The notes under the pieces are model-generated. The model did not search any database and had not been told where the DNA came from. It saw only the letters and a list, made by a program, of their open reading frames with translations. This document shows positions 24,417 through 32,077 of a stretch of DNA of 64,000 bases, piece after piece (position 1 is the stretch's first letter; each line of letters starts with the position of its first letter). Source of the DNA: Actinocrinis sp035650855 (GTDB lineage Bacteria > Actinomycetota > Actinomycetes > Streptomycetales > Catenulisporaceae); the NCBI RefSeq assembly GCF_035650855.1, contig NZ_DASRGV010000213.1:1-64000 (forward strand). The letters run 5' to 3'. The position numbers were made by a program, and so were the translations under genes.

Positions 24417-25310
24417 ATGTCGCGCTACGACTGGGGACGCAGACACCCGGGGATCGACCGGCTAGAGCAGCGTATCGGCACGGCGCGCGAGCGCGTGGTC
24501 GGCCACCCGCTCTACGCCCGCCTCACCGACCTGCCCGCGATCCGCACGTTCCAAGAACACCACGTGTTCGCGGTGTGGGACTTCATGTCCCTGCTCAAGT
24601 CCCTGCAACGCTCACTGACCTGCGTCGAGGTGCCATGGGTGCCGACCGGGCCGACCGGCAGCAGACGACTGATCAACGACATCGTCCTGGTCGAGGAGAG
24701 CGATGAGCTGCGCGGCGGCTTCATCAGCCACTTCGAGCTCTACCTCGGCGGCATGACCGAGGCCGGCGCGGACACCGGCCCGATCACCGCGTTCCTGCGG
24801 CTCTTGCGCGCGGGGCGCCCGGTGCCGCAAGCCCTGGCCGAGGCGCAGGTGCCAACGCCGAGCGCCGAGTTCGCCGCCACCACCTGGCGGTTCATCGAGC
24901 AGGCTCCGGTGCACGCCCGCGCCGCCGCGTTCGCGTTCGGCCGCGAGGATCTGATCCCGGAGATGTTCCAGCAGGTCATCGCGGTCAACGAGCTGGTCGG
25001 CGGGCTCGACACCTTCGTCGACTACCTGGCCAGGCACATCGAGGTCGACGGCGAGCAGCACACCCCGATGGCCATGCAGATGCTGGCGGACCTGTGCGGC
25101 GAGGACGAACAGAACTGGGAGGACTGCGCGCAGACGGTCAACGCCGCGCTCGCGGCGCGGGCCCGGCTCTGGGACGGCATCCTCACCGCGATCGGCGAGC
25201 CGGCACACGCGCACGCGGGCGGCGCAGACCGCGCAGACCGCGCAGACGGCGCAGACGGCGCTGACGGCCCGGACGCAGTGACCGTCGCCGCGAGTGGAGC
25301 GGCACTCTGA
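24417..25310 (+). CDS. DUF3050 family protein (haem-oxygenase-like fold)
   Basis: A 297-residue, mainly helical protein matching DUF3050 in overall pattern: FQEHHVFAVWDFMSLLKSLQ near residue 45, then VEESDEL and FISHFELYLGGM, which resemble the metal-ligand helices of haem-oxygenase-like diiron oxidases. DUF3050 proteins are seldom characterised; an oxidase or desaturase role is inferred from fold similarity. The last 35 residues are an Ala-Asp/Arg/Gly tripeptide repeat encoded by 9-bp tandem units (about 25219-25263), probably slippage. It lies 22 bp after the PhyH gene, giving the cluster two adjacent iron-type oxygenase candidates. Confidence 0.7.
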   Translation: MSRYDWGRRHPGIDRLEQRIGTARERVVGHPLYARLTDLPAIRTFQEHHVFAVWDFMSLLKSLQRSLTCVEVPWVPTGPTGSRRLINDIVLVEESDELRGGFISHFELYLGGMTEAGADTGPITAFLRLLRAGRPVPQALAEAQVPTPSAEFAATTWRFIEQAPVHARAAAFAFGREDLIPEMFQQVIAVNELVGGLDTFVDYLARHIEVDGEQHTPMAMQMLADLCGEDEQNWEDCAQTVNAALAARARLWDGILTAIGEPAHAHAGGADRADRADGADGADGPDAVTVAASGAAL

Positions 25311-25342
25311 CCGGTTCGCGGCTGCACGCAGAAGGGACTCCC

Positions 25343-26398
25343 ATGGGTCACGATGCCGATCTCGAGAGCGCTGATGTCGACAGCGCTGATCTCGACACTG
25401 CCAGCATCGACAGCGCCGGCTTGCACCACGCCGGCGTCGATCGGGCCGGGCTGTATCGGACCGTGCGGTTGATCCGGCGGTTCGAGGAGCGCGCGATCGA
25501 GCTGGTGCGCTCGGGCGTGATCGTCGGCGGCATCCATCCGTACATCGGCGAGGAGGCGATCGCGGCCGGGGTGTGCGCGGCGCTGCGCCGCGACGACTTC
25601 ATCACCAGCACCCACCGCGGCCACGGGCACGTGCTGGCGAAGGGAGCCGATCCGGCGCGGATGCTCGCGGAACTGGCCGGGCGCGTCACCGGGCTCAACC
25701 GCGGGCGCGGCGGGTCGATGCACGCGGCCGACTTCGGCATAGGCATCCTCGGCGCCGACGCGATCGTGGGCGCGGCGGCCCCCATCGCGGCGGGCGCGGC
25801 CTGGGCGTCCCGGCGGACCGGCGTCGACCGGGTCACCGCGGCGTTCTTCGGAGACGGCGCGGTCAATCAGGGCGTCGTGCTCGAGACCTTCAACCTGGCC
25901 GCGCTGTGGCGGGTACCGGTCGTGTTCGTCTGCGAGAACAACGGGTTCGCCACCTCGACGCGGACCGAGGACGCGGTAGCCGGCACGATCACCGGACGCG
26001 GCGAGGCCTTCGGCATTCCCGCGCACACGGTCGACGGCATGGATCCAGAAGCCGTGTACGCGGCGGCCGCCGAGGCGGTGGCCCGTGCTCGCGCAGGCGA
26101 CGGACCGTCACTTCTCGAATGCGTGACCTACCGGGTCGATGCGCATCACACCTTCGAGTACGCAGCCCGGCCGCGATATCGCAGTGCTGAAGAGGTGGAG
26201 GCCGCGCGAGCGCGCGATCCGCTGGAGATCCAGGGCGCGCGATTGCCGGAACCGGTGCGTGCGCGGATCGACGCCGAGATCGAGGAGCTGCTGACGGAGG
26301 CGGTGCTGTTCGCCGCCGGCAGCCCGCATCCGGATCCTGACTCGGCGCTGGACTACCTGTACGCCGACGGCACCCGGACCAGGAGCGGGGTGGGCTGA
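25343..26398 (+). CDS. 2-oxoacid dehydrogenase E1 alpha-like subunit
   Basis: A 351-residue thiamine-diphosphate enzyme subunit. The cofactor motif runs from GDGAVNQG to VVFVCENN at about residues 170-200, and HRGHGHVLAKG and GRGGSMHAAD are conserved E1-alpha blocks. It belongs to the PDH/acetoin-dehydrogenase E1-alpha family. Residues 5-39 form seven pentads (ADLES, ADVDS, ADLDT, ASIDS and so on) that run straight into the normal start of the fold. The gene overlaps the E1-beta gene by one base (TGATG), but no E2 or E3 gene is present. In this cluster it may decarboxylate an arylpyruvate or arylglyoxylate, or deliver a two-carbon ketose unit, to CoA or a carrier protein. Confidence 0.88.
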   Translation: MGHDADLESADVDSADLDTASIDSAGLHHAGVDRAGLYRTVRLIRRFEERAIELVRSGVIVGGIHPYIGEEAIAAGVCAALRRDDFITSTHRGHGHVLAKGADPARMLAELAGRVTGLNRGRGGSMHAADFGIGILGADAIVGAAAPIAAGAAWASRRTGVDRVTAAFFGDGAVNQGVVLETFNLAALWRVPVVFVCENNGFATSTRTEDAVAGTITGRGEAFGIPAHTVDGMDPEAVYAAAAEAVARARAGDGPSLLECVTYRVDAHHTFEYAARPRYRSAEEVEAARARDPLEIQGARLPEPVRARIDAEIEELLTEAVLFAAGSPHPDPDSALDYLYADGTRTRSGVG

Positions 26399-27393
26399 TG
26401 GCCAACCAGTCTTACCTCAAGGCCCTCAATCGGGCGCTCGGCGACGAGATGGCGCGCGATCCGGCGGTGTGCGTCTTCGGCGAGGACGTCAGGTCCGCCG
26501 CCACCAACGTCACGGCCGGCCTGCTGACCCGGTTCGGCCCGCAGCGGGTGCTGGACACGCCCATCTCCGAGCAGGCCTTCACCGGCTTCGCCACCGGCGC
26601 GGCGCTGGCCGGCCTGCGCCCGCTGATCGAGTTCCAGATCCCGGCGCTGCTCTTCCTCGCCTTCGAGCAGATCGCCGACCAGGCGCACAAGCTCTCGCTG
26701 ATGACCGGCGGCCAGGCGCGCGTGCCGGTGACGTACCTGGTGACCGGCTCGGGTTCGCGCGAGGGCTGGGCCGGGCAGCACTCCGACCACCCCTACAGCC
26801 TCTTCGCGCACGTCGGGGTAAAGACCGTGGTGCCGGCGACCGTCCGGGACGCGTACGGCCTGCTGGTCGCGGCCATCCGGGACGACGACCCGGTCGTGCT
26901 CTTCGCGCCGTTAGGAGCGTTGCGCCGCCGCGAGGATCTGGACTTCGCCGACGTGCCGCCGGTGCCGCTCGGGGTCGGCCGGGTGCAGCGCCCGGGCACG
27001 CAGGTGACCGTCGTCGCGGTAGGGCACCTGGTTCACGACGCGCTCTCGGTGGCCGAGGAGCTGGCCGGTGAGGTCTCGGTCGAGGTCTTCGACCCCAGAT
27101 CGGTGCATCCCTTCGACTGGTCGGGCCTGGCCGCCAGTCTCGAACGCACCGGGCGGCTCGTCGTGTTCGACGATGCGAACCGGTCCTGCGGCATCGGCGC
27201 CGAGATCGTGGCCGCGGCGGCCGAGAGCATGCGGCTCGTCGCGCCGCCGAGGCGGGTGACCCGGCCGGACGGCGCGGTCCTGCCGTTCGCCCTCGAACTC
27301 GACCGGGCGCTGCAGCCGAGCCGGGAGCAGTTGCGCGCGGCGATTCTGACGACCGTCGGATCGGCGCAGCTCGCGGGAGCGGCACATGGCTGA
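26398..27393 (+). CDS. 2-oxoacid dehydrogenase E1 beta-like subunit
   Basis: A 331-residue partner of the preceding E1-alpha. It shows FGEDVRSAA, DTPISEQAFTGFATGAAL with the Glu that activates thiamine diphosphate, and GWAGQHSDHPYSLFAHVGVKTVVP with the conserved His segment. The transketolase C-terminal domain (FDPRSVHPFDW, VVFDDANRSCGIGAEI) is complete. PglB/PglC of phenylglycine-containing streptogramins are an E1 alpha/beta pair of this kind converting phenylpyruvate to phenylacetyl-CoA, and quinocarcin-type clusters use one to make glycolyl-ACP. An in-frame TTA codon lies at 26911. The end overlaps a tiny ORF. Confidence 0.88.
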   Translation: MANQSYLKALNRALGDEMARDPAVCVFGEDVRSAATNVTAGLLTRFGPQRVLDTPISEQAFTGFATGAALAGLRPLIEFQIPALLFLAFEQIADQAHKLSLMTGGQARVPVTYLVTGSGSREGWAGQHSDHPYSLFAHVGVKTVVPATVRDAYGLLVAAIRDDDPVVLFAPLGALRRREDLDFADVPPVPLGVGRVQRPGTQVTVVAVGHLVHDALSVAEELAGEVSVEVFDPRSVHPFDWSGLAASLERTGRLVVFDDANRSCGIGAEIVAAAAESMRLVAPPRRVTRPDGAVLPFALELDRALQPSREQLRAAILTTVGSAQLAGAAHG

Positions 27394-27493
27394 CGAGACA
27401 CAGCACCCCGAGAAAGAGCACCCGAAACAGCGCTACCGAAACTGCGCTGCGGCGCGGGCCCGGGTTCCGAACAAGAGGGAGAGAACGCCATGA
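27386..27493 (+). CDS. 35-residue charged bridging ORF
   Basis: An ORF starting at ATG 27386, inside the last codons of E1-beta, and ending at 27493, where its TGA overlaps the ATG of the next ligase gene (ATGA). A cgggag sequence lies six bases before its ATG. The peptide is very polar (ADETQHPEKEHPKQRYRN) and its second half is Arg-rich. It mirrors the bridging ORF at 12871-12966 in position and overlaps, so it may act in translational coupling. I know no homologue. Confidence 0.4.
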   Translation: MADETQHPEKEHPKQRYRNCAAARARVPNKRERTP

Positions 27494-29115
27494 GTATCGC
27501 CGGCATCCGGGCGGCGCTGGCCGCGGATCCCGAGCTCGGTGCGGGCAACGTGCTGCCGAAGCTGATCGAGCACGGCGCGCCGCTGGACGGTCCGGGGATC
27601 GCCTTCGACCGCGCGGTGGACGGCCTGCCTGCCTGGCAGGGGCTCACCCTCGGGCAACTGCACGAGCGCGTCAGGGCCCGTGCCGCGTGGCTGGTGCGCC
27701 GGGGCGTCGGCCCCCGCGACCCGGTCGCCGTTCACGTGTCGAGCTCGGCCGACTGCTTCCTGAACACGCTGGCGCTGAACTGGATCGGCGCTATTGCGGC
27801 CCTGATGAATCCGGACCTGCCCGCGGACGTGGCGGCCGAGTACATCAGGCGGCTGCGCGGCACGGCCCTGCTCACGGACGCGGAGCACCGGCAGCGGCTG
27901 GCCGGCCAGGACCTCGCCGTCGGCCTCGTGATCGACGCGGCCGACACCGGCACCGGCGATCCGGGCGCCGCTCCCCCGCCGTACCGCCTGCACCCCGATG
28001 ATCCGATCGCCATCACCCATTCGTCCGGCACCACGCGGATGCCCGCGGCGGTCGTGCATTCGCACGGCAGCCTTTTCGCGGCGACGCGGATGATTCGGCT
28101 CGGCTCGCCTCGCGCGCAGGGCACCGAGCGGATCCTCAGCGCTCTGCCCTCGGCGCACGCGGCCGGGATCATGACGGTCAACCACGCGCTGTGCAATCGC
28201 AGCGAACTGCTTTATCTCTCGCAGCAGCGCGACGGCGCCACGATCCTCGACGCGATCGCCCGATGGCGGCCGACCGGTGTCTTCGGCTTCGCGGTCACCT
28301 GGGCCGAGCTGGCCAGGTTCGATCTGACCGAGTATGACCTTGACTCGGTGTCGCTGTGGTTCAACACCGGGGACTGCGCGCACGAGCCGCACGTCCGGCA
28401 CCTGGTCGCGGCCGGTTCGCGCAACACCGTCACCCGCGACGGCGTCCAGCGGGTCCCCGGCTCGAGCTTCGTGGACGGCCTCGGCTCCACCGAGATGGGG
28501 CACTCGGCCTTCCACATCACACACCGCACCGACACCGAGCGCTACGGCCGGTGCGTCGGCAGGCCGCACGTGTTCGCCGACGTCGCGCTGCTCGACCTGG
28601 CGACCGGGCGAGAGGTGCCGATCGGCGAGGTCGGCCACTTCGGGCTCAAGGCGCCGACCCTGGCGCCGGGCTACTGGAACGACTCGGTGAACACCTATCG
28701 CAACCGGCTCAACGGCTACTACCTGACCGGCGACCTGATGTACCGGGACGACGACGGCTACTACTACCACGTGGACCGTGCGGTCGACTCGGTGGACCTC
28801 GGCGGCGGCGAGTGGCTGTACACGGCCATGTCCGAGGAGCGCATCCTCAAGGCGTGTCCGGATGTGCGCGACTGCACCATCGTCGCCGCGACGGCGACCG
28901 GCGGCGTGTTCACGGACGTGCTGTTGAGCCTGCACACCTGGGCCGACCCGGGCGTGGACCGCACCGCCGCGATCCGGGCCGCCCTGACCAGCGCCGCCGC
29001 GGCGACGCTGCGCAACGTCGTCGTGATCGACGACGGGCAGCTGATCCTCGGCCCCACGGGCAAGGTGCGCAAGTTCCTGATGCGCCAGCGGCATCTGGCC
29101 GAGACGGCGGCGTGA
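27490..29115 (+). CDS. AMP-dependent acyl ligase 2 (ANL superfamily)
   Basis: A 541-residue adenylate-forming enzyme with a strong gagggagag site. The phosphate loop ITHSSGTTRMPAAV is a clear variant: the usual Gly-Xaa-Pro-Lys ending is replaced by Arg-Met-Pro-Ala, so the loop lysine is missing. The later blocks are kept: GLGSTEMGHSAF, YYLTGDLMYRDDDGYYYHVDR and GPTGKVRKFLMR with the C-terminal catalytic lysine. It resembles acyl-CoA synthetase-like proteins found beside KAS III genes. It may load the carrier encoded at 30.1 kb; substrate unknown. It differs clearly from ligase 1, so two acids are probably activated. Confidence 0.8.
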   Translation: MSIAGIRAALAADPELGAGNVLPKLIEHGAPLDGPGIAFDRAVDGLPAWQGLTLGQLHERVRARAAWLVRRGVGPRDPVAVHVSSSADCFLNTLALNWIGAIAALMNPDLPADVAAEYIRRLRGTALLTDAEHRQRLAGQDLAVGLVIDAADTGTGDPGAAPPPYRLHPDDPIAITHSSGTTRMPAAVVHSHGSLFAATRMIRLGSPRAQGTERILSALPSAHAAGIMTVNHALCNRSELLYLSQQRDGATILDAIARWRPTGVFGFAVTWAELARFDLTEYDLDSVSLWFNTGDCAHEPHVRHLVAAGSRNTVTRDGVQRVPGSSFVDGLGSTEMGHSAFHITHRTDTERYGRCVGRPHVFADVALLDLATGREVPIGEVGHFGLKAPTLAPGYWNDSVNTYRNRLNGYYLTGDLMYRDDDGYYYHVDRAVDSVDLGGGEWLYTAMSEERILKACPDVRDCTIVAATATGGVFTDVLLSLHTWADPGVDRTAAIRAALTSAAAATLRNVVVIDDGQLILGPTGKVRKFLMRQRHLAETAA

Positions 29116-29150
29116 ATGCCGAGCAGAGCTGAGGAGCGGAGGAACGCGCC

Positions 29151-30077
29151 GTGACCGCGCTGCTGGACGTCGCGGTCCACCTTCCCGGGCAGCGGACGAC
29201 CGTCGATGACGTCGCCTCCCGGTACAGGCTCACGCCAATGCAGGTCAAGGTCTTCCGCAGGTATCACAAGCTCGGCGAGGTGCGCCGGGACCCGGACGGC
29301 GACCTGATCGACCTGCTGCGCGCCGCCGTCGCCGGACTCGACGGCCTGCGCGGCCGCGAACAGCACGTCCGCTATGTCGTGCACGCGCGCACGTTCCCCT
29401 CCGTCGTCCCCTATCCGCTGCACCCGGTGCACGAGCTGTGCCGCGAGCTCGGGCTCGAGCGGGCCAGCGCGTTCGCCGTCGGCCACCACGCCTGCGCGTC
29501 CGGGCTGCTCGCGCTGGACGTCGTCGGCCGCCTGCTCGCCGCCGATCCCGATCCCGGCGCCCTCGCGCTCGTCCTGGCCGGGGAGAAGACGTTCACCGCC
29601 GAGGCCGAGATCCTGCCGGACACCACGTTCTTCAGCGAGGGCGCCTCGGCTTGCCTGGTCGGCGCCGACGGCCCGCGTGACCGGATGCTGGCTTACGCCG
29701 TGGACCAGCGCGCTGAGTACGACGACGACGCCGAGGAGGTCGCGCTGGCTTTTCAGCGCGACTACGCGCAACTGCTCGCGGACACGATCCGGGCCGCGCT
29801 CGAGCGTGCGGCGCTGCCTCTCGGCGCGGTCAGCGCCCTGCTTCCGCACAACGTGAACGCGCCGATCTGGCGGCAGGTCTGCCGGATCCTCGGCTTCCCG
29901 CTGGACCGGGTCGTGCTCGACAACCTGGCCGCATACGGCCACGTGTTCTGCGCGGACGCCTTCATCAACTACCGCACCGCCGTGCGCCGGGAGCTGCTCA
30001 GTCCCGGCGACCACTACGTGATGGCCGCGGGAGCGGGCCGTGGCGCGGCCTTCGCGGCCATGGTTTTCGAGCACTGA
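29151..30077 (+). CDS. KAS III-type ketoacyl synthase, Asn replaced by His
   Basis: A 308-residue KAS III-fold protein starting at GTG. The nucleophile Cys is residue 115 in GHHACASGLLAL and the active-site His is residue 233 in LLPHNVNAPIW. The third residue, normally Asn in GNT/GNS, is His264 in AAYGHVFCAD. The Cys-His-His set recalls KAS III relatives that act as acyltransferases or make C-O or C-N bonds rather than doing standard decarboxylative priming. It is followed after 35 bp by its own carrier-protein gene and a second, Cys-less homologue, so the three form a sub-cassette with ligase 2. Confidence 0.85.
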   Translation: MTALLDVAVHLPGQRTTVDDVASRYRLTPMQVKVFRRYHKLGEVRRDPDGDLIDLLRAAVAGLDGLRGREQHVRYVVHARTFPSVVPYPLHPVHELCRELGLERASAFAVGHHACASGLLALDVVGRLLAADPDPGALALVLAGEKTFTAEAEILPDTTFFSEGASACLVGADGPRDRMLAYAVDQRAEYDDDAEEVALAFQRDYAQLLADTIRAALERAALPLGAVSALLPHNVNAPIWRQVCRILGFPLDRVVLDNLAAYGHVFCADAFINYRTAVRRELLSPGDHYVMAAGAGRGAAFAAMVFEH

Positions 30078-30112
30078 CACACTGCGCCGGACGACTGGAT
30101 AAGGGAGCGAAC

Positions 30113-30403
30113 ATGACCGAGCTGGACACCGCGGCCGATCCCGGGCTGCGCGATCGCGTCGTCGACGAGATATGCGGGCTGCTGCCGCGCGTACTCAAAC
30201 GCGAGGTCTCCGGCGCGACGGCCGACACCACGCTCATGGAGGCGCTCGGTCTGAGCTCCACCGCCGCGCTGGAGCTGGTCCTCGAACTCGAGGAGCGCCT
30301 GGAGCGGGAGATCAGCGTCGAGGAGCTGGGCCGCGACGACTTCGCCACCATCGGCACGCTGGCCGGCTACATCGCCGCGAATCTGCTGCCCGAGGAGGAT
30401 TGA
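30113..30403 (+). CDS. Acyl carrier protein 3
   Basis: A 96-residue carrier protein with an atypical attachment motif: GLSSTAALELVLELEERL, where the usual Asp-Ser-Leu is Ser-Ser-Thr and the modified Ser should be residue 49. The flanking helices (VDEICGLLPRVLKREV and IGTLAGYIAANLL) fit the carrier fold. It ends at the first base of the next gene (TGATG). Placed between a KAS III and a KAS III-like gene, it is the likely dedicated carrier of that sub-cassette. The Ser-Ser change may alter recognition by phosphopantetheinyl transferase or partners. Confidence 0.75.
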   Translation: MTELDTAADPGLRDRVVDEICGLLPRVLKREVSGATADTTLMEALGLSSTAALELVLELEERLEREISVEELGRDDFATIGTLAGYIAANLLPEED

Positions 30404-31434
30404 TGGCCTTCTCGGCGGTCGCGCCGCGCCGCGACGCCGCTGAACAAGCCGAACCCGCCGGCCTCGGCGACCCGGTATTGACGCAGGACCGGGCGGGTCA
30501 CGCTTGGGGTGTGCGCGGGGCGGTGCGGATGGCGTTCCCGCAGCCGGCGCAGCAGGTTCACGACGCGGCGTACGCCGCGCGGCTCGACCTCTACATGCAG
30601 GACATGTTGCGCGAGCACGGGCTCGATGCGTCGTCCGACGATCGCGATTGGACTGGCTGGTCGTATAGCGAGATGGCGACCGCGCTGATCCAGCGTGCCG
30701 TGCCCGCGCACGAGAGCGTTGATCTGCTCGTGCTCGCGTACGCCATTCCGGACATCAACCCGGGCCGCAACATGGCCGCGCTGCTCAGCGGGCGCTGTCC
30801 GGGCAAGCCGCTTGCGTTCGGCCTCACCGATCAGGGCGTTGTGGCGCCGTTTACCGCACTGCGCCTGATCCGGGAGTATGCGCGGACCGCCGGGCTGCAC
30901 CGCGCCCTGCTCCTTATCGTCGAGCAGGCCGCACTCCCCTACCGGGCAAGCGACGAAGTCGCGATTCCTGTCGGCCACACCGGTGTCGCCCTGCTTCTCG
31001 GGGACTCCCCGCGCGTGCCGAACTCGGCGCCGCCGCTGCGGCTCGGACCGATCGTCACGCGAGCTGGAATCCGCGAGGGCGCGATTGAGCAGGAGCTCAA
31101 GGCGCTGTCCGCGGAGCACTCCGCGTCGACGGTGATCTTCGGGTCGTCGTTGTCGGACCGGGCCGGTCACGCGGGCGCCATCGCGTCGGCGGGCGGCGGC
31201 AGGGTGCGCGTAGCGCAACCCGCGCAGCCGCTCACCGGCTTGTGGTGGGAACTCGCCGGCGAACTTGACGCACGCGTCGGCTCGCCGCGAAGCATCGCGC
31301 TGTGCGACTACGACTCGGTACAGGGCTGCGTCAGTCTGGCATTGCTCGGTGCCCACAGCGCTTCCGGCCACTCCCACGTCCGGGTCACAACGCGGAAGGG
31401 CTCGGCACCGATCAGCGCGACCGCGGCGCAATAG
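30403..31434 (+). CDS. KAS III-like protein without catalytic cysteine
   Basis: A 343-residue thiolase-fold protein distantly like KAS III. The pattern VLAYAIPDINPGRNMAALLS and LAFGLTDQGVVAPFTALRLI matches the KAS III core, but the Cys in the DxxxxCxGF segment is gone and TDQGVVAPF stands in its place. It is therefore probably a non-catalytic partner of the Cys-containing KAS III, like a chain-length factor, or a regulator of it. Its last 127 bases overlap the end of the phosphopantetheinyl transferase gene on the other strand. The function is inferred only from fold and neighbours. Confidence 0.6.
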   Translation: MAFSAVAPRRDAAEQAEPAGLGDPVLTQDRAGHAWGVRGAVRMAFPQPAQQVHDAAYAARLDLYMQDMLREHGLDASSDDRDWTGWSYSEMATALIQRAVPAHESVDLLVLAYAIPDINPGRNMAALLSGRCPGKPLAFGLTDQGVVAPFTALRLIREYARTAGLHRALLLIVEQAALPYRASDEVAIPVGHTGVALLLGDSPRVPNSAPPLRLGPIVTRAGIREGAIEQELKALSAEHSASTVIFGSSLSDRAGHAGAIASAGGGRVRVAQPAQPLTGLWWELAGELDARVGSPRSIALCDYDSVQGCVSLALLGAHSASGHSHVRVTTRKGSAPISATAAQ

Positions 31435-32054
31435 CCCGGTGGGGCCTCCAGATCCGCGACGCGGACCGGGTCCGGCGAAACGGCGGGCTGATGGACCGTC
31501 AGCGGGCCGGGGCCGTGCGCCGGTGCCGCGAGGCCCAGTATCAGACGGGAGCCGGCCGCTTTGACCAGCGCCTCCTTGCGGGCCCACAGTCGGGCGAACA
31601 CGGCTCGCTGTTCGGCCGCGTCTTCGGCGGCGAGCACGAGCCGCACTTCTTCCGGCGGGAAATACCGCCGCGCCAGCGCTGCCGCCGTGGAATCGCTCGC
31701 CAACCGCTGGATATCGACGCCGACCGGACGCGACGCCGAGACCGCGACCATGCAGAATTCGTCCGAGTGCGACAGGTTGGCCTCGACGCGCCGCTCGTGT
31801 CCGCTCAGATGTGGCTTGCCATGCGGCCCGAGCTTCCACGCGACCTGCGACGGAGCGACGCCGATTCGGTCGCCGACGATGCAGTGCAAGGCGGCGTGTG
31901 CGATGACGTATTCGCGCCGGTCCGCCTCTGAGAGGCAGGCTTCGGCGCGCGTGCGCTCGTCCGGGCCGAGCAGCGCGCGCAGGTTCGCCAGGTCCGGGCA
32001 TGACGCGCGGCCGTCGATCAGCCAGATTTCCACCGTGTCCGCGCCGTCGCCCAT
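31308..32054 (-). CDS. Sfp-type 4'-phosphopantetheinyl transferase
   Basis: A 248-residue transferase that would load the carrier proteins of this cluster with phosphopantetheine from CoA. The magnesium motif is RPVGVDIQRL (Gln where Glu is usual), the second block is RLWARKEALVKAAGSRL, and substrate residues are in GPHGKPHL and EANLSHSDEF. The ATG at 32054 lies only 23 bp from the start of the divergent esterase gene, leaving little room for promoters. The 3' end runs 127 bp into the opposite KAS III-like gene; both protein ends look genuine, so the overlap is probably real. Confidence 0.9.
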   Translation of the reverse strand: MGDGADTVEIWLIDGRASCPDLANLRALLGPDERTRAEACLSEADRREYVIAHAALHCIVGDRIGVAPSQVAWKLGPHGKPHLSGHERRVEANLSHSDEFCMVAVSASRPVGVDIQRLASDSTAAALARRYFPPEEVRLVLAAEDAAEQRAVFARLWARKEALVKAAGSRLILGLAAPAHGPGPLTVHQPAVSPDPVRVADLEAPPGYCAAVALIGAEPFRVVTRTWEWPEALWAPSNARLTQPCTES

Positions 32055-32077
32055 GAAACGGAAGTATCCCAACTCTG

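Noticed and set aside
25343..25459. Pentapeptide-repeat protein (quinolone-resistance type) inside E1-alpha
   Set aside because: Seven pentads are too few for a right-handed beta-helix of the Qnr type, and they run directly into an E1 domain. I treat them as an N-terminal extension.
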